Assembly: GCA_944385095.1 (NCBI GenBank)
Contig: CALWVS010000010.1
Location: 1-64,000, forward strand
Origin: an uncultured Oscillospiraceae bacterium
GTDB taxonomy: Bacteria; Bacillota; Clostridia; Oscillospirales; Oscillospiraceae
DNA length: 64,000 nucleotides
Direction of reading: 5' to 3'
Numbering within the stretch: position 1 is the first letter of the stretch; the number at the start of each line of letters is the position of its first letter. The notes beneath the pieces were generated by a model. That model was given only the letters and a program-made list of their open reading frames with translations. It ran no database searches and had not been told where the DNA came from. Made by a program: the position numbers and the translations under genes. This document shows, one piece after another, positions 1 through 9,413 of the stretch.

Positions 1-1346
1 TATCCTATTTGCAAAAAAGAGGGCTTTCCCGTGGTACCCTCACTCGATTTGGCTTGGGTTTTGCGCCAAATGCCTGGGATGCGCTTATTTTGGAACTTTC
101 CAAACAGGGATATGACAAGCGGGACTTGCTAGATGCTGGTTTGGCTGTCAGTAATCAGGATGGGCGGATTTATGACCGATTTCGGAACCGTGTTATTTTT
201 CCCATCATTGATGTGCGTGGTGATGTGATTGGGTTTGGTGGTCGTGTGATGGACGACAGCACCCCAAAGTATTTGAATTCGCCAGATTCCTTTGTCTACA
301 ACAAAAGTCGCAATGTGTTTGCTCTAAATATTGCAAAAAAATCCAAATCTGACACAGTGATTTTAACAGAAGGATATATGGACACCATTACACTCCATCA
401 GGCTGGCTTTGATAATGCAGTTGCTTCTCTAGGTACTTCCCTCACGCAGGAACACGCTCAACTGTTGTCCCGATACTTCCACCATGCAATTTTGTCCTAT
501 GACAGTGATACTGCTGGGGTATCTGCTGCCCAGCGTGCCATTCCTCTGCTGGAAAAGGCTGGGCTTCAGGTTCGTGTTCTGCGGATGTCTGGTGCCAAAG
601 ATCCGGATGAATACATCAAACAATTTGGTCGTGATGCCTTCTCCCGTCTGCTGGAACAGAGTGAAAATCAGGTAGATTACCGTCTGCATCAAATTCAAAA
701 AAAATATCAGATGGAAGATGACAACCAAAAAGTAGCTTTTTTGCATGAAGCAGCACAAATGCTCTCCACCCTATCCAGTGCGGTGGAACGTGAAGTTTAT
801 GGCAATCATGCTGCGGCTATGGCTGGTATTTCCTCAGAGGCGATGTCACATGAAATCAAAAAAGCATTTCAACAGCGTGTCAAGCAGTCTCAGCGTCAAA
901 AAGAACGACAGGTTTTAACACCTGCCACTTCACTACAACCCAAGGTACGGGAGTTTCACTACGAAAACTTTCGCTCTGCCCGTGCTGAGGAAGGAATTAT
1001 TCGTATGCTTGCATTGGACCCATCTCTCTATTCCTCCCTCACCCACTTAGCGGCTGAACAGTTTTCCTCTCCTCTGCTGGCAAAAGTTTATCAACTGTTG
1101 ATGGAGCGTGCAAAAGCATCTCTCTCCACTCAACTTGCCACTTTGGCAAATGATTTGAATGCTCAGGAGATGGACCATCTAACTTACGTCATCAGTCAGC
1201 CGGAATCACTTGCCAACAGTCATTACACACTCTCTAACTATGTCAGCATTGTTCAGGAGGAGGCTCTCAAGCGTACTCACCTAGATGATATACAACTTTT
1301 AGTTGAAAACAAACGGAAAACAAAAGAAAGCATATATGGAGGATGA
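1..1346 (+). CDS. dnaG: DNA primase DnaG, 5' end cut by the window edge
   Basis: DnaG makes the RNA primers for DNA replication at the fork together with the replicative helicase. The frame is open through the left edge (S-Y-L precedes Q-K-R-G), so the apparent TTG start at 9 is an internal leucine, and the zinc-binding domain lies outside the window. The visible part carries the TOPRIM core: EGYMD near visible residue 120, DSDTAG near 165 and DPDEY near 198. The last ~150 residues are the poorly conserved helicase-binding domain. The stop is 3 bases before the rpoD start, the classic dnaG-rpoD pairing. Confidence 0.97.
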   Translation, partial: SYLQKRGLSRGTLTRFGLGFAPNAWDALILELSKQGYDKRDLLDAGLAVSNQDGRIYDRFRNRVIFPIIDVRGDVIGFGGRVMDDSTPKYLNSPDSFVYNKSRNVFALNIAKKSKSDTVILTEGYMDTITLHQAGFDNAVASLGTSLTQEHAQLLSRYFHHAILSYDSDTAGVSAAQRAIPLLEKAGLQVRVLRMSGAKDPDEYIKQFGRDAFSRLLEQSENQVDYRLHQIQKKYQMEDDNQKVAFLHEAAQMLSTLSSAVEREVYGNHAAAMAGISSEAMSHEIKKAFQQRVKQSQRQKERQVLTPATSLQPKVREFHYENFRSARAEEGIIRMLALDPSLYSSLTHLAAEQFSSPLLAKVYQLLMERAKASLSTQLATLANDLNAQEMDHLTYVISQPESLANSHYTLSNYVSIVQEEALKRTHLDDIQLLVENKRKTKESIYGG

Positions 1347-1349
1347 ACC

Positions 1350-2720
1350 ATGAGTAAGAAAGATAAGCCCACCTTAATTGAAACCCAGCACAACGGTGTC
1401 ACAATGGTACTGGAAAAGCGTACACCATCCACTCCAAGCCGCAATCCCAAAACCACACCTCCCAGCCAGGAAGTACAGGCTCGAATGGAAGCAGGCAAGG
1501 TGGAAATTATGAAGGTGGTTGAGGGGGTTGCTGGCTCTGAAAAGCTCAGTGACCTCATTGAGCGGGGTAAAAAGAAAGGCAACCTCTCCTCCACTGAGTT
1601 GATGGACGTTCTGGAGGATATGGATCTGGAATCCGAACAGATGGATAAAATCTATGATACCCTTGAAAATCTGGGTATTGATACAGTGGGAGAGGACTAT
1701 ATTCCTGAACTTCCCGACGACATAGACCCACCTTTGGAAGCGATGGAGGACATTAGCGACGAGGATATTGTAGACCCCAATACTATGGTGGATTCTTTTG
1801 GTACAGACGACCCTGTTCGCATGTATCTAAAGGAAATCGGCAAAGTAAATCTCCTGTCCTCTGATGAAGAAATTGATTTGGCACAGGCAATGGGAGCGGG
1901 CAATGCTGCCAAAGCCCAGCTGGAGGAACTGGAAGCGGCTGGAGAAGAAATTCCTGACGATGTGCGTCGTGAGTTAAACCGTGCCATTAGTCGAGGGGAT
2001 CGTGCCAAGAAACGTCTGGCTGAGGCAAACCTCCGTCTGGTGGTTTCCATTGCCAAACGCTATGTGGGACGTGGTATGCAGTTCCTGGACCTGATTCAGG
2101 AGGGTAACTTGGGTCTGATTAAGGCTGTGGAAAAGTTCGACTATACAAAGGGTTATAAATTTTCCACATATGCCACATGGTGGATTCGTCAGGCCATCAC
2201 TCGCGCCATTGCAGATCAGGCTCGCACCATTCGTATTCCAGTGCATATGGTAGAAACCATTAACAAGGTCATTCGTGTTTCCCGTCAACTGTTACAGGAG
2301 TTGGGGCATGACCCCTCCCCTGAAGAAATTGCAGAAGAAATGTCCATGCCTGTAGAGCGAGTGCGTGAGATTCTGAAAATTGCGCAGGAGCCTGTCTCAT
2401 TGGAAACTCCTATTGGCGAGGAGGAGGACAGCCATCTGGGTGATTTTATTCCCGATGAGGATGCCTCTGAGCCTGCGGAAGCTGCTTCTTTCACTCTTTT
2501 GAAAGAACAGCTTGTAGAGGTGCTTGCCACTTTGACTCCCCGTGAGGCAATGGTATTGAAACTGCGTTTTGGCATTGAAGATGGTCGTACACGCACTTTG
2601 GAAGAAGTGGGTAAAGAATTTAAAGTAACCCGTGAACGCATTCGTCAAATTGAAGCCAAAGCATTGCGTAAACTGCGCCACCCCTCCCGTTCCAAAAAGT
2701 TGAAAGATTTCTTGAACTAA
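1350..2720 (+). CDS. rpoD: RNA polymerase primary sigma factor SigA/RpoD
   Basis: This is the housekeeping sigma factor that directs RNA polymerase to -35/-10 promoters. The 456-residue product has an acidic region 1.1-like N-terminus ([16 protein letters not shown]) and region 1.2 ([14 protein letters not shown]). Region 2 follows with the -10 recognition helix ([17 protein letters not shown]), then region 3 and region 4 with the -35 helix-turn-helix ([20 protein letters not shown]). It is longer than typical Bacillus SigA because of an N-terminal extension of about 60-100 residues. The SD GGAGGA lies 6 bases before the ATG, overlapping the end of dnaG. An unbroken terminator follows directly. 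Confidence 0.98.
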   Translation: MSKKDKPTLIETQHNGVTMVLEKRTPSTPSRNPKTTPPSQEVQARMEAGKVEIMKVVEGVAGSEKLSDLIERGKKKGNLSSTELMDVLEDMDLESEQMDKIYDTLENLGIDTVGEDYIPELPDDIDPPLEAMEDISDEDIVDPNTMVDSFGTDDPVRMYLKEIGKVNLLSSDEEIDLAQAMGAGNAAKAQLEELEAAGEEIPDDVRRELNRAISRGDRAKKRLAEANLRLVVSIAKRYVGRGMQFLDLIQEGNLGLIKAVEKFDYTKGYKFSTYATWWIRQAITRAIADQARTIRIPVHMVETINKVIRVSRQLLQELGHDPSPEEIAEEMSMPVERVREILKIAQEPVSLETPIGEEEDSHLGDFIPDEDASEPAEAASFTLLKEQLVEVLATLTPREAMVLKLRFGIEDGRTRTLEEVGKEFKVTRERIRQIEAKALRKLRHPSRSKKLKDFLN

Positions 2721-2726
2721 CATAAG

Positions 2727-2764
2727 AAAATCACCATAGAGGAATTCCTCTATGGTGATTTTTT
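2727..2764 (+). terminator. Rho-independent terminator of dnaG-rpoD
   Basis: Perfect 12-bp stem TCACCATAGAGG with an AATT loop, preceded by A4 and followed by T7. It begins 10 bases after the rpoD stop. The flanking A and T tracts could let it work on the opposite strand too. Confidence 0.93.
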
Positions 2765-2768
2765 ACAC

Positions 2769-2805
2769 AAAAAATGGGACTGTACAGAAACAGCCCCATT
2801 TTTTC
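2769..2805 (-). terminator. Terminator of the rnf operon
   Basis: Imperfect stem (arms at 2771-2782 and 2791-2802, one mismatch) located immediately downstream of the rnfB stop. It ends in a T-run when read on the minus strand. It is back to back with the rpoD terminator. Confidence 0.8.
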
Positions 2806-2806
2806 A

Positions 2807-3607
2807 TTATAGATTGGCAGGTACATGGATAACGCCCACTGGGCACTCCTTCACACAGAGCTGACAACCCACACACTTCTCCTGATCAATGTGTGCCAGA
2901 TTGTTCTCCACCGTGATGGCATCCTTAGGACATGCCTTTGCACACTTCATACAGCCGATACAGCCGGCAGTACATGCCTTTCTGGTCTGTGCTCCCTTGT
3001 CCTTGTTTTCACACAGAACTACAGGCTTACGCTTATGCTCAGGCACAATTGCAATGACGCTGTTTGGACAGACAGCCGCACAGGCACCACAACCAGTACA
3101 CTTTTCACGGTCTACCTTTGCAATTCCATTCTCAATATGAATGGCATCAAAAGCACATGCTTTAGTACAGTCACCATAGCCCAGACAGCCAAATTGGCAC
3201 ATACCATCGCCGCCGTAGAGCCCTTTGACTGCCTGACAGCTCTGAATACCCTCAAATTCATATCTCTTGGATGTCTTATCACAAGTACCAGAACAGGAAA
3301 CCACTGCCTTCATAGGAGTAGAAGCACCTGCTTCCACACCCATAATACCAGCAATCACCTGAGCAGTATTGGCACCACCAGGAATACATTTATTGACAGC
3401 ATTGCCATCTTCTACAATGGTCTTTGCATAGTCAGCACAACCAGCACAACCACAGGCACCACAGTTTGCGCCGGGCAGAGCCTCTGTAATCTTCTCAACA
3501 CGCTCGTCTACAGGAACAAACATCACAATAGAGGCAATGACCAGAATCACAGCACCAATGAGACCGATTACAGTGACCAGAAGGATTGCCATTAAAATTG
3601 GATTCAT
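2807..3607 (-). CDS. rnfB: Rnf complex iron-sulfur subunit RnfB
   Basis: RnfB is the polyferredoxin that takes electrons from reduced ferredoxin into the ion-pumping Rnf complex. The 266-residue product has one N-terminal membrane helix (residues ~3-31). A CGACGCAGC cluster motif follows, with further cysteines at 110-150, then two ferredoxin-type pairs (CTGCGACAAVC and CIGCMKCAKAC/CVGCQLCVKEC). It is the last gene of the operon, 19 bases after rnfA, with SD GGAGGGTGAG before the ATG. The B subunit placed last matches the Acetobacterium/Clostridium order C-D-G-E-A-B. Confidence 0.96.
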   Translation of the reverse strand: MNPILMAILLVTVIGLIGAVILVIASIVMFVPVDERVEKITEALPGANCGACGCAGCADYAKTIVEDGNAVNKCIPGGANTAQVIAGIMGVEAGASTPMKAVVSCSGTCDKTSKRYEFEGIQSCQAVKGLYGGDGMCQFGCLGYGDCTKACAFDAIHIENGIAKVDREKCTGCGACAAVCPNSVIAIVPEHKRKPVVLCENKDKGAQTRKACTAGCIGCMKCAKACPKDAITVENNLAHIDQEKCVGCQLCVKECPVGVIHVPANL

Positions 3608-3626
3608 CTTCTACTCACCCTCCTCA

Positions 3627-4253
3627 TTATACACCAAAGATGGACTCAACAATGCCACCAAAGCCCATAAAGGACATGGACACCATTGCAGCAGCCACCA
3701 GAGTGATGGGCAGACCCTCAAAACACTTGGGAGGCATAGCCATCTCAACACGGCGACGTACACCAGAGAACAGCACCATAGCCACCAGGAAACCAATACC
3801 AGCACCAGCAGCACAGACAATACTTTCAATGAAAGTATAGCCGTTGTCAATGTTCAGGATGGTAACACCCAGAATGGTACAGTTGGTGGTAATCAGAGGA
3901 AGGTACACACCCAAAGATTTATACAGTGCAGGGATAAACTTTTTGAGAATATTCTCCAGCAGCTGAACCAGAACAGCAATGATGAGAATAAAGACAATGG
4001 TCTGCAAGTAGCCCAGATCCCACTTTAACTCCCCAGTCACAGCGTCCACAGGAGTCAGCAGAAAAGTCTGAATGGGCCAGGTGGTTGCTGTAGCAAGCAC
4101 CATAACAAAGGTAACTGCCAAAGACATACCCACAGCACTGTCCAGCTTCTTGGACACGCCTAAGAAGGGGCAAATACCCAGGAATTTAGCCAGAACATAG
4201 TTATCCACCAGAATCATGGTGAAAAAGATGCTGGCAAGCTTCATCATATCCAT
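3627..4253 (-). CDS. rnfA: Rnf complex membrane subunit RnfA
   Basis: Integral membrane subunit (208 residues, six predicted helices) that forms part of the ion path with its paralogue RnfE. The family signatures DNYVLAKFLGICPFLGVSKK near the N-terminus and LPLITTNCTILGV near 117-129 are both present. Cysteines in the two half-repeats are where the family holds a membrane [2Fe-2S] cluster with RnfE. The start ATG shares one base with the rnfE stop (TAATG), so the two are translationally coupled. Confidence 0.96.
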   Translation of the reverse strand: MDMMKLASIFFTMILVDNYVLAKFLGICPFLGVSKKLDSAVGMSLAVTFVMVLATATTWPIQTFLLTPVDAVTGELKWDLGYLQTIVFILIIAVLVQLLENILKKFIPALYKSLGVYLPLITTNCTILGVTILNIDNGYTFIESIVCAAGAGIGFLVAMVLFSGVRRRVEMAMPPKCFEGLPITLVAAAMVSMSFMGFGGIVESIFGV

Positions 4254-4924
4254 TACGCATTTCCTCCTTCTTCAGCAGAGGACTTCTTTGCCTTGGGAGT
4301 AGTCAGATAGATAGCCACAGCCATCAGAGTACCATAAACGAAGAAGCCACCGGGAGCACCAGTCATGATGCTAAAGGGATCAATGGAAGCAGGAATGACC
4401 TGAATCTTAAAGCCCTCTGGCAGGAAGGGGAACAGACCATCCAGCCCAGACATCCATGTACCAGAACCCAAAATCTCACGAATAGAACCCATCACAGTCA
4501 AGGTCAAGGTAAAACCAATGCCCATACCAATGCCATCCAGTGCGGATGCCAACACGCCATTTTTGGAGGCGAACATCTCTGCACGACCCAAAATGACGCA
4601 GTTTACTACAATCAGAGGCAGATACACACCCAGAGCGGAGTCCAAAGAAGGCACAAATGCCTTAACCAGCATCTGAACAACAGACACGAAACCTGCAATG
4701 ACTGTAATATAGGCAGGAATACGCACCTGATTTGGAATAATATTACGCAGGGCAGAAATAACTACATTGGAACACAGCAACACGAAAGTAGCTGCCAGAC
4801 CCATACCAATACCATTGGAGGCCATGGTAGTAACAGCCAGCGTGGGACAGGTACCCAGAACCAGACGCAGAACAGGGTTCTCTTTCAGGATACCATTGGT
4901 TAAAATCTGCAAATTCTTACTCAT
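4253..4924 (-). CDS. rnfE: Rnf complex membrane subunit RnfE
   Basis: Paralogue of RnfA with opposite membrane topology, part of the Rnf core. The repeat motif LPLIVVNCVILGRAE is visible in the middle, matching the corresponding RnfA segment. An in-frame TTG 21 bases upstream would add 7 residues and overlap rnfG. The ATG at 4924 is preferred because a GTGAGG ribosome-binding sequence sits just upstream. The C-terminal ~20 residues are charged (PKAKKSSAEEGG). Confidence 0.95.
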   Translation of the reverse strand: MSKNLQILTNGILKENPVLRLVLGTCPTLAVTTMASNGIGMGLAATFVLLCSNVVISALRNIIPNQVRIPAYITVIAGFVSVVQMLVKAFVPSLDSALGVYLPLIVVNCVILGRAEMFASKNGVLASALDGIGMGIGFTLTLTVMGSIREILGSGTWMSGLDGLFPFLPEGFKIQVIPASIDPFSIMTGAPGGFFVYGTLMAVAIYLTTPKAKKSSAEEGGNA

Positions 4925-4941
4925 CTTTGCCTCACCGCCTT

Positions 4942-5466
4942 TCAAGGAATCTGGTTGTAGGCTTCAACCGCGGCATTGACCGCATTGGTTACAGCTTTAC
5001 TGGAAATGGTTGCGCCAGAAATGGCGTTGATGTCAGAGATTGTGAAAGGCTGGGCTGCCAGACCAGAGAAGCTGCCCCAGAAGGACTCATTCTCAATCTT
5101 AGTACCTAAACCAGCAGTCTCTGTCTGCTCTGTAATCTTAATCTGCTTGATTGTGTCATCCACAAAAGCCACCATAACGGTAATTGTGCCGCCATAGCCC
5201 TTTCCCTCACAGGTGATTACTGTACCTGTGCCATTGTCAGCGGTATAGATGTCTGTCACATTTTCCACTTCAATTCCAGTGACGGGAGAAAATGCTCCCT
5301 CTGCCTCAGGCAGAAGTTCTGTACGGGCGGCATTCTGTGCTGCAATGGTAGCAGCCTCGATAATAGGCGCAGTGACACTGTTGGTTGCTGCCAAGGCACC
5401 TGTAATGACAACACAAATTGCACAGAGTACCACGATGGGCTTAAAAATACGATTCCAGTTACTCAT
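4942..5466 (-). CDS. rnfG: Rnf complex FMN-binding subunit RnfG
   Basis: RnfG carries a covalently bound FMN outside the membrane. The 174-residue protein has an N-terminal membrane anchor (residues ~8-28) and the FMN-attachment motif SGATISSKAV near residue 150, where the threonine is the flavinylation site in the family. Its start overlaps the rnfD stop by 4 bases (ATGA). Flavinylation requires an ApbE-type transferase, which is not in this window. Confidence 0.95.
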   Translation of the reverse strand: MSNWNRIFKPIVVLCAICVVITGALAATNSVTAPIIEAATIAAQNAARTELLPEAEGAFSPVTGIEVENVTDIYTADNGTGTVITCEGKGYGGTITVMVAFVDDTIKQIKITEQTETAGLGTKIENESFWGSFSGLAAQPFTISDINAISGATISSKAVTNAVNAAVEAYNQIP

Positions 5467-6410
5467 TTCGCAGCACCCTCCTTTTTCACTTTTGCAATAC
5501 CCAGACGGTCCTGACGGGTCAGAACTTCAATGTAAGGTACTGTCAGATTCATCAGCAAAATAGCAAAGGACACACCCTCATTCATAGTGCCGAGGAAACG
5601 AATAGCGCAGGTAATAATACCCAGACCAATGCCAAATACCAGCTTTCCCTTTGTAGTGGTGGGAGAAGTCACATAGTCTGTTGCCATAAAGAAGGCACCC
5701 AGCATTAGACCACCAGAGAGCAACTGATAAATTGGGTCCTGTCCTCCGATGAGGGAGAGCACTGCCACAGTGGCAATGTATGTAACAGGAATCACAGGGC
5801 TGATGACTTTGGTCCAAATCAGGTACAAACCACCCAAAATCAGGGTAATCGCACAGGTCTCCCCCAACACGCCGCCATGCTGACCCAGCAACAAGGTCAC
5901 ATAACTCTCAGCACCTACTTCACCGGCCACAGCCAGAGGAGTGGCAGAAGAAAAAGCATCAATCCCATTGGCAGGCAGAGGATAATTTGTCATTCTGCTG
6001 GCAAAACCAACTGCCAAAGCAATACGACCTACAATAGCGGGGTTGGCAAAGTTGAAACCCAGTCCACCGAAGAGCTGCTTTACCAGCACAATGGCGATAA
6101 ATGCACCCACAACAGCCATCCACCAGGGCAGAGTGGCAGGCAGGTTAAAAGCCAGCAGCAGACCAGTGACAACAGCAGAAAAATCCCCCACTGGGATTTC
6201 CTTGCCCATCAGCTTACAGTAGAGATATTCAAACACAACACAGGCAATCACAGTAACCGCTGTGAGAATCAGAGCATTCAGCCCAAAAATAATCACAGAC
6301 GCAATCAGGGTTGGCACCAGAGCCAGAGACACACGCTGCATAATCTTCTGCGTGGTATCCTCACTGGTAATATGAGGTGCCGCAGTGACAATCAGTTTAT
6401 TAGACATCAC
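5463..6410 (-). CDS. rnfD: Rnf complex membrane subunit RnfD
   Basis: Membrane subunit (315 residues, about nine helices) with a second covalently bound FMN. The motif DAFSSATPLA near residue 155 contains the threonine used for FMN attachment in RnfD/NqrB proteins. In the subunit order the flavin electron path goes through C, D and G. The start codon overlaps the rnfC stop by 4 bases, and a second ATG follows directly, so either methionine could be used. Confidence 0.95.
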   Translation of the reverse strand: MMSNKLIVTAAPHITSEDTTQKIMQRVSLALVPTLIASVIIFGLNALILTAVTVIACVVFEYLYCKLMGKEIPVGDFSAVVTGLLLAFNLPATLPWWMAVVGAFIAIVLVKQLFGGLGFNFANPAIVGRIALAVGFASRMTNYPLPANGIDAFSSATPLAVAGEVGAESYVTLLLGQHGGVLGETCAITLILGGLYLIWTKVISPVIPVTYIATVAVLSLIGGQDPIYQLLSGGLMLGAFFMATDYVTSPTTTKGKLVFGIGLGIITCAIRFLGTMNEGVSFAILLMNLTVPYIEVLTRQDRLGIAKVKKEGAAK

Positions 6411-7717
6411 TTCTTACCTCCATTTTTCATCATGATCTTTGCCAGGGCAATGGAGGGAGCCAAAGGCCGCTTGGCAGGGCATACAAAGGAACAGGTTCCG
6501 CAGCTCATGCAGAGGTCTGCATTCAGCTCTTGCAGCATTTCCACATTGCCCTTATTGTAGGCTTGGACAATGTCCTTAGCAGCAAGACCCAGAGGGCATG
6601 CGTTGACACAACGTCCACAGTGGATGCAATTTGTCATCTTGGGCGTATGGGCACGTGCCTTGGAAAATGCCAAAATCGCATTATTATTCTTCAGGATAGG
6701 CTGAGAGAGGTCTGCCACACAGGTACCCATCATAGGACCACCATACAGCACCTTACCAGGCTCCTCAGTCAGTCCACCACAGAAGTTAATCAGCTCCTCC
6801 ACAGGGGTACCAATGATCACTTCTACGTTTTTAGGTTCCTTCACAATGTCACCATCTACAGTAAGACGCTTGGTGATGAGTGGCATACCAGTTTCCATGT
6901 ACTTGGACACAAAGGCAACTGAAGTCACGTTCATCACAATCACACCCACATCAGAGGGCAGACCGGGGAATGGAACCTCACGACCGGTACAGTTTTCAAT
7001 CAGCACCTTTTCAGCACCCTGTGGATAGCAACAGGGCAGTTCTTTTACCTCAATACCTGCCACGTCAATGGCTGCCTTCATTTTAGCAATGGCCTCAGGC
7101 TTATTTCCCTCAATACCAATGATACATTTTGGGATATTGAGATACTTCATCACTGCCTTGATGCCAGCCAGAACATGGTGGGTATCTTCAATGAAACAAC
7201 GATTATCAGAGGTGATATATGGCTCACACTCTGCACCATTGATCACCAAAGTATCAATCTCATCCAGATTCTTTGGAGAAAGTTTGACAGCCGCAGGGAA
7301 ACCTGCGCCACCAAGACCAACCAGACCACTGGCTCTGACTGCATCTACAAAAGATTTGTAGTCTGTCACTTCAGGGGGTGCAATGGAGGGGTCTACCTTC
7401 TGCTCCCCATCTGGAATGATGACAACAGCAGTTTGTTTTGCGCCATTGGAAGCGGTCATGGTTGTAATTTCAGACACAGTACCGGAAACGCCAGAATGAA
7501 TATCAGCAGACACAAAGCCACCTGCTTTACCCACCACGGTACCTACATAAACTTGATCGCCCTGTGCCACAGCAGGAGATGCAGGTGCACCAGTATGCTG
7601 TCCCATAGACAGGACAATCTTAGACGGAAGCGGCATCACTACCGTCTCAAGGTTGGATGTTCTTTTGGTGTGAGGAACCTCAGCACCCTGTGCAGAACGT
7701 TTGAGAAACTTACCCAT
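6407..7717 (-). CDS. rnfC: Rnf complex NADH-binding subunit RnfC
   Basis: RnfC is the peripheral NAD/FMN/[4Fe-4S] subunit where NAD+ is reduced (or NADH oxidised). Visible are the GLGGAGFP nucleotide-binding segment (~133-140), the INGAECEPY motif (~178) and two ferredoxin motifs near the C-terminus (CIHCGRCVNACPLG and CMSCGTCSFVCPAKRP). It is the first gene of the operon and is preceded by SD GGGAGG 11 bases before the ATG. Upstream lies a long structured leader. Regulation may therefore act at leader level; no Rex half-site pair was found in it. Confidence 0.97.
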   Translation of the reverse strand: MGKFLKRSAQGAEVPHTKRTSNLETVVMPLPSKIVLSMGQHTGAPASPAVAQGDQVYVGTVVGKAGGFVSADIHSGVSGTVSEITTMTASNGAKQTAVVIIPDGEQKVDPSIAPPEVTDYKSFVDAVRASGLVGLGGAGFPAAVKLSPKNLDEIDTLVINGAECEPYITSDNRCFIEDTHHVLAGIKAVMKYLNIPKCIIGIEGNKPEAIAKMKAAIDVAGIEVKELPCCYPQGAEKVLIENCTGREVPFPGLPSDVGVIVMNVTSVAFVSKYMETGMPLITKRLTVDGDIVKEPKNVEVIIGTPVEELINFCGGLTEEPGKVLYGGPMMGTCVADLSQPILKNNNAILAFSKARAHTPKMTNCIHCGRCVNACPLGLAAKDIVQAYNKGNVEMLQELNADLCMSCGTCSFVCPAKRPLAPSIALAKIMMKNGGKK

Positions 7718-8109
7718 TCAGATTTCAACCTCCCTATTACTTGCAATCGCTGGGATTATTCCGCTCTCTAGCTTACATTGCATGACCTGACTGGTCACCT
7801 TGTTCTTCAGCCCTCCCTACACACATGCGAGTTTTCATTATGTCCATACCACAATTGACAGGACAAAACCCGACGATTTCTCATCTGTTTCCATCAGAGA
7901 TATCGTCGGAATGAATGGGGATATTGTTGATGTACCAAAGAATATGGTGCCACATCGTCCAATCAGACGACCCACCTTTCCTTTTCCCTGACTCCCCCAT
8001 CAGTGGACTGATACACTTCATGACAACGCAGCATCAACAGATTGCTCCTCAGAACCATGATCTCTTGTTGCCAGTCAGAAAAATCAACTTGTCTATGCTC
8101 CGCTCATTG
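7718..8109 (-). ncRNA. Long structured leader or independent ncRNA upstream of rnfC
   Basis: About 390 bases lie between the consensus minus-strand promoter and rnfC with no plausible gene. Read on the minus strand, several hairpins form. One has ATCAG/CTGAT arms (about 7999-8012). A small CGTC...GACG hairpin lies near 7956-7969. A GATGT...ACATC stem encloses an inner ACCA/TGGT stem (about 7930-7957). A long hairpin has CCGACGAT/ATCGTCGG arms (7870-7909). A G-rich stretch near 8000 can pair with CCCCATTCA near 7915, closing a multi-hairpin domain. I do not match it to a named family. It could be a riboswitch-like leader or a separate RNA of ~240 nt ending near 7865. Confidence 0.5.
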
Positions 8110-8115
8110 TCTTAC

Positions 8116-8144
8116 ATCATACACCTTTTTTCATAAAAATGCAA
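8116..8144 (-). promoter_or_regulatory. Promoter of the rnf leader/operon
   Basis: On the minus strand TTGCAT and TATGAT are separated by exactly 17 bases. Transcription would start near 8109, ~390 bases ahead of rnfC. No better promoter is visible nearer to rnfC. A weak CATAAT near 7837 was considered. Confidence 0.65.
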
Positions 8145-8235
8145 CTATTCTTTTCAGAAATTGCAGTAAAACTTTCTGTTTTTTTGTGGTATTAACAGGA
8201 ATTATTTTTGGTTGTTGTGATTTTATACAAAGATA

Positions 8236-8271
8236 GCTACTTTTTACAGAAGGAAAGCCGTAAAAAGCAGC
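8236..8271 (-). terminator. Hairpin after the SLH-protein gene
   Basis: A 12-bp stem with one G-U/A-C position (GCTRCTTTTTAC arms) lies ~55 bases past the stop of the SLH gene. No strong T-run follows on the minus strand. It may therefore be a weak terminator or a processed 3' end. Between it and the rnf promoter (8145-8235) nothing else is seen. Confidence 0.45.
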
Positions 8272-8324
8272 CATTTTTGTTCCACAGAGCTATGGTTTCA
8301 TTGCCTTTCTTATACACACAATAC

Positions 8325-9413
8325 TCATTGCCCTGTCTGTATCCTTTGTTCAAATCGCATTAAAATATCTGCCACTTCTGCACGGGTTGCCGCATCGTTG
8401 GGGCGCAGCGTTCCATACTCCAATCCACTGATTAGTCCATTTGCAGCTGCCCAAGCCACTGCCTCCTTTGCCCAATCTGCCACTTCTGCACCATCCTGAT
8501 ACGCCTGTAAATCGGCTGCACCAGTCAATGTGAGTTTTAAGTAACTGTTGGCAAAACTATGGAGCATCACCAAAATTTGCTGTCTGGTCACTGACTGCTC
8601 AGGCGCAAATAAATTGTCCCCTACCCCTGCTGTCACACCATGCACATATCCCCATCTGACAAAGTCATAATACCAGCTTCCCTCTTTCACGTCCTGAAAA
8701 GAAGCCTGTGCCTGACTCATTTCCTGTTCTGGTGAACCTGCCAGACGATAAAATACTGTCACCACCATAGCACGGTTCATAGTCAGTTCTGGTGCAAAAG
8801 AATCTGTACTCACACCAGAAAAGAGCTGTTTATTGTATACATAGTCCACGGCTGGTTCATACCAGTCGGAAGCTGACACATCTACAAAGGGATGCCCAGT
8901 TCCCTCTCCTTTTTGTGTCTGATAAGAACCTTCCACTGCCAAATAGGCTGCACCAGAGTCCACAACTGCTGTTCCACTTGTATTTTCTGCCACAAGATAG
9001 CGGTGTCCCTGCTCCAGTACACTGACGCTTGGAATCTCCTCTCCTGTGGTTACATCGACCACAGTTCCTGTATGAGACAGGGAAACTACACCAGCACCCA
9101 TCAGAACACTGCTTCCCTGTGTCAGCACAAATTGGTCTCCCTGTCGGACCACTTGCATCTGGAGTCCATTGCTGTCTGGTTGTTGGGATTCCTGCCCTGA
9201 ATCGGTTTGTACCTTGGATGCAGCATCTTCATAAACTTCCTTCAATGCCTGTGCAATGGTCTGCTCCATCTCTGTTTGTATCGACTCCTGAATGGTATTC
9301 TTCCAATATTCCAAAGAAACCAGGCTGTCCCCTGTGCTATACGCAGCAATTCCTACCACAAGGGTTGCAGAAATCAAAATACCCGCCAGGATTCCTTTTC
9401 CATGTCGTTTCAT
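8325..9413 (-). CDS. Secreted/membrane-anchored protein with three SLH domains
   Basis: The 362-residue product has an N-terminal hydrophobic helix (residues ~8-25). A short coiled region rich in E/Q/S and a ~90-residue beta-rich domain of unknown function follow. Three S-layer homology repeats begin near residues 175, 240 and 300 (e.g. FVDVSASDWYEPAVDYV, FQDVKEGSWYYDFVRWG). SLH domains bind pyruvylated secondary cell-wall polymers, so the protein is expected on the cell surface. The start ATG overlaps the rex stop by 4 bases, so it is co-translated with rex, an unusual partner. The function of the middle domain is not recognised. Confidence 0.88.
   Translation of the reverse strand: MKRHGKGILAGILISATLVVGIAAYSTGDSLVSLEYWKNTIQESIQTEMEQTIAQALKEVYEDAASKVQTDSGQESQQPDSNGLQMQVVRQGDQFVLTQGSSVLMGAGVVSLSHTGTVVDVTTGEEIPSVSVLEQGHRYLVAENTSGTAVVDSGAAYLAVEGSYQTQKGEGTGHPFVDVSASDWYEPAVDYVYNKQLFSGVSTDSFAPELTMNRAMVVTVFYRLAGSPEQEMSQAQASFQDVKEGSWYYDFVRWGYVHGVTAGVGDNLFAPEQSVTRQQILVMLHSFANSYLKLTLTGAADLQAYQDGAEVADWAKEAVAWAAANGLISGLEYGTLRPNDAATRAEVADILMRFEQRIQTGQ

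Noticed and set aside
2825-3595. Long plus-strand open frame antisense to rnfB
   Set aside because: It is Thr/His/Cys-rich with no domain or ribosome-binding site and mirrors the codons of the well-supported rnfB.
7718-8330. Rex operator in the rnf leader
   Set aside because: The nearest candidate (TTGTGGTATTAACA near 8183) has wrong half-site spacing for the Rex consensus and lies upstream of the promoter.
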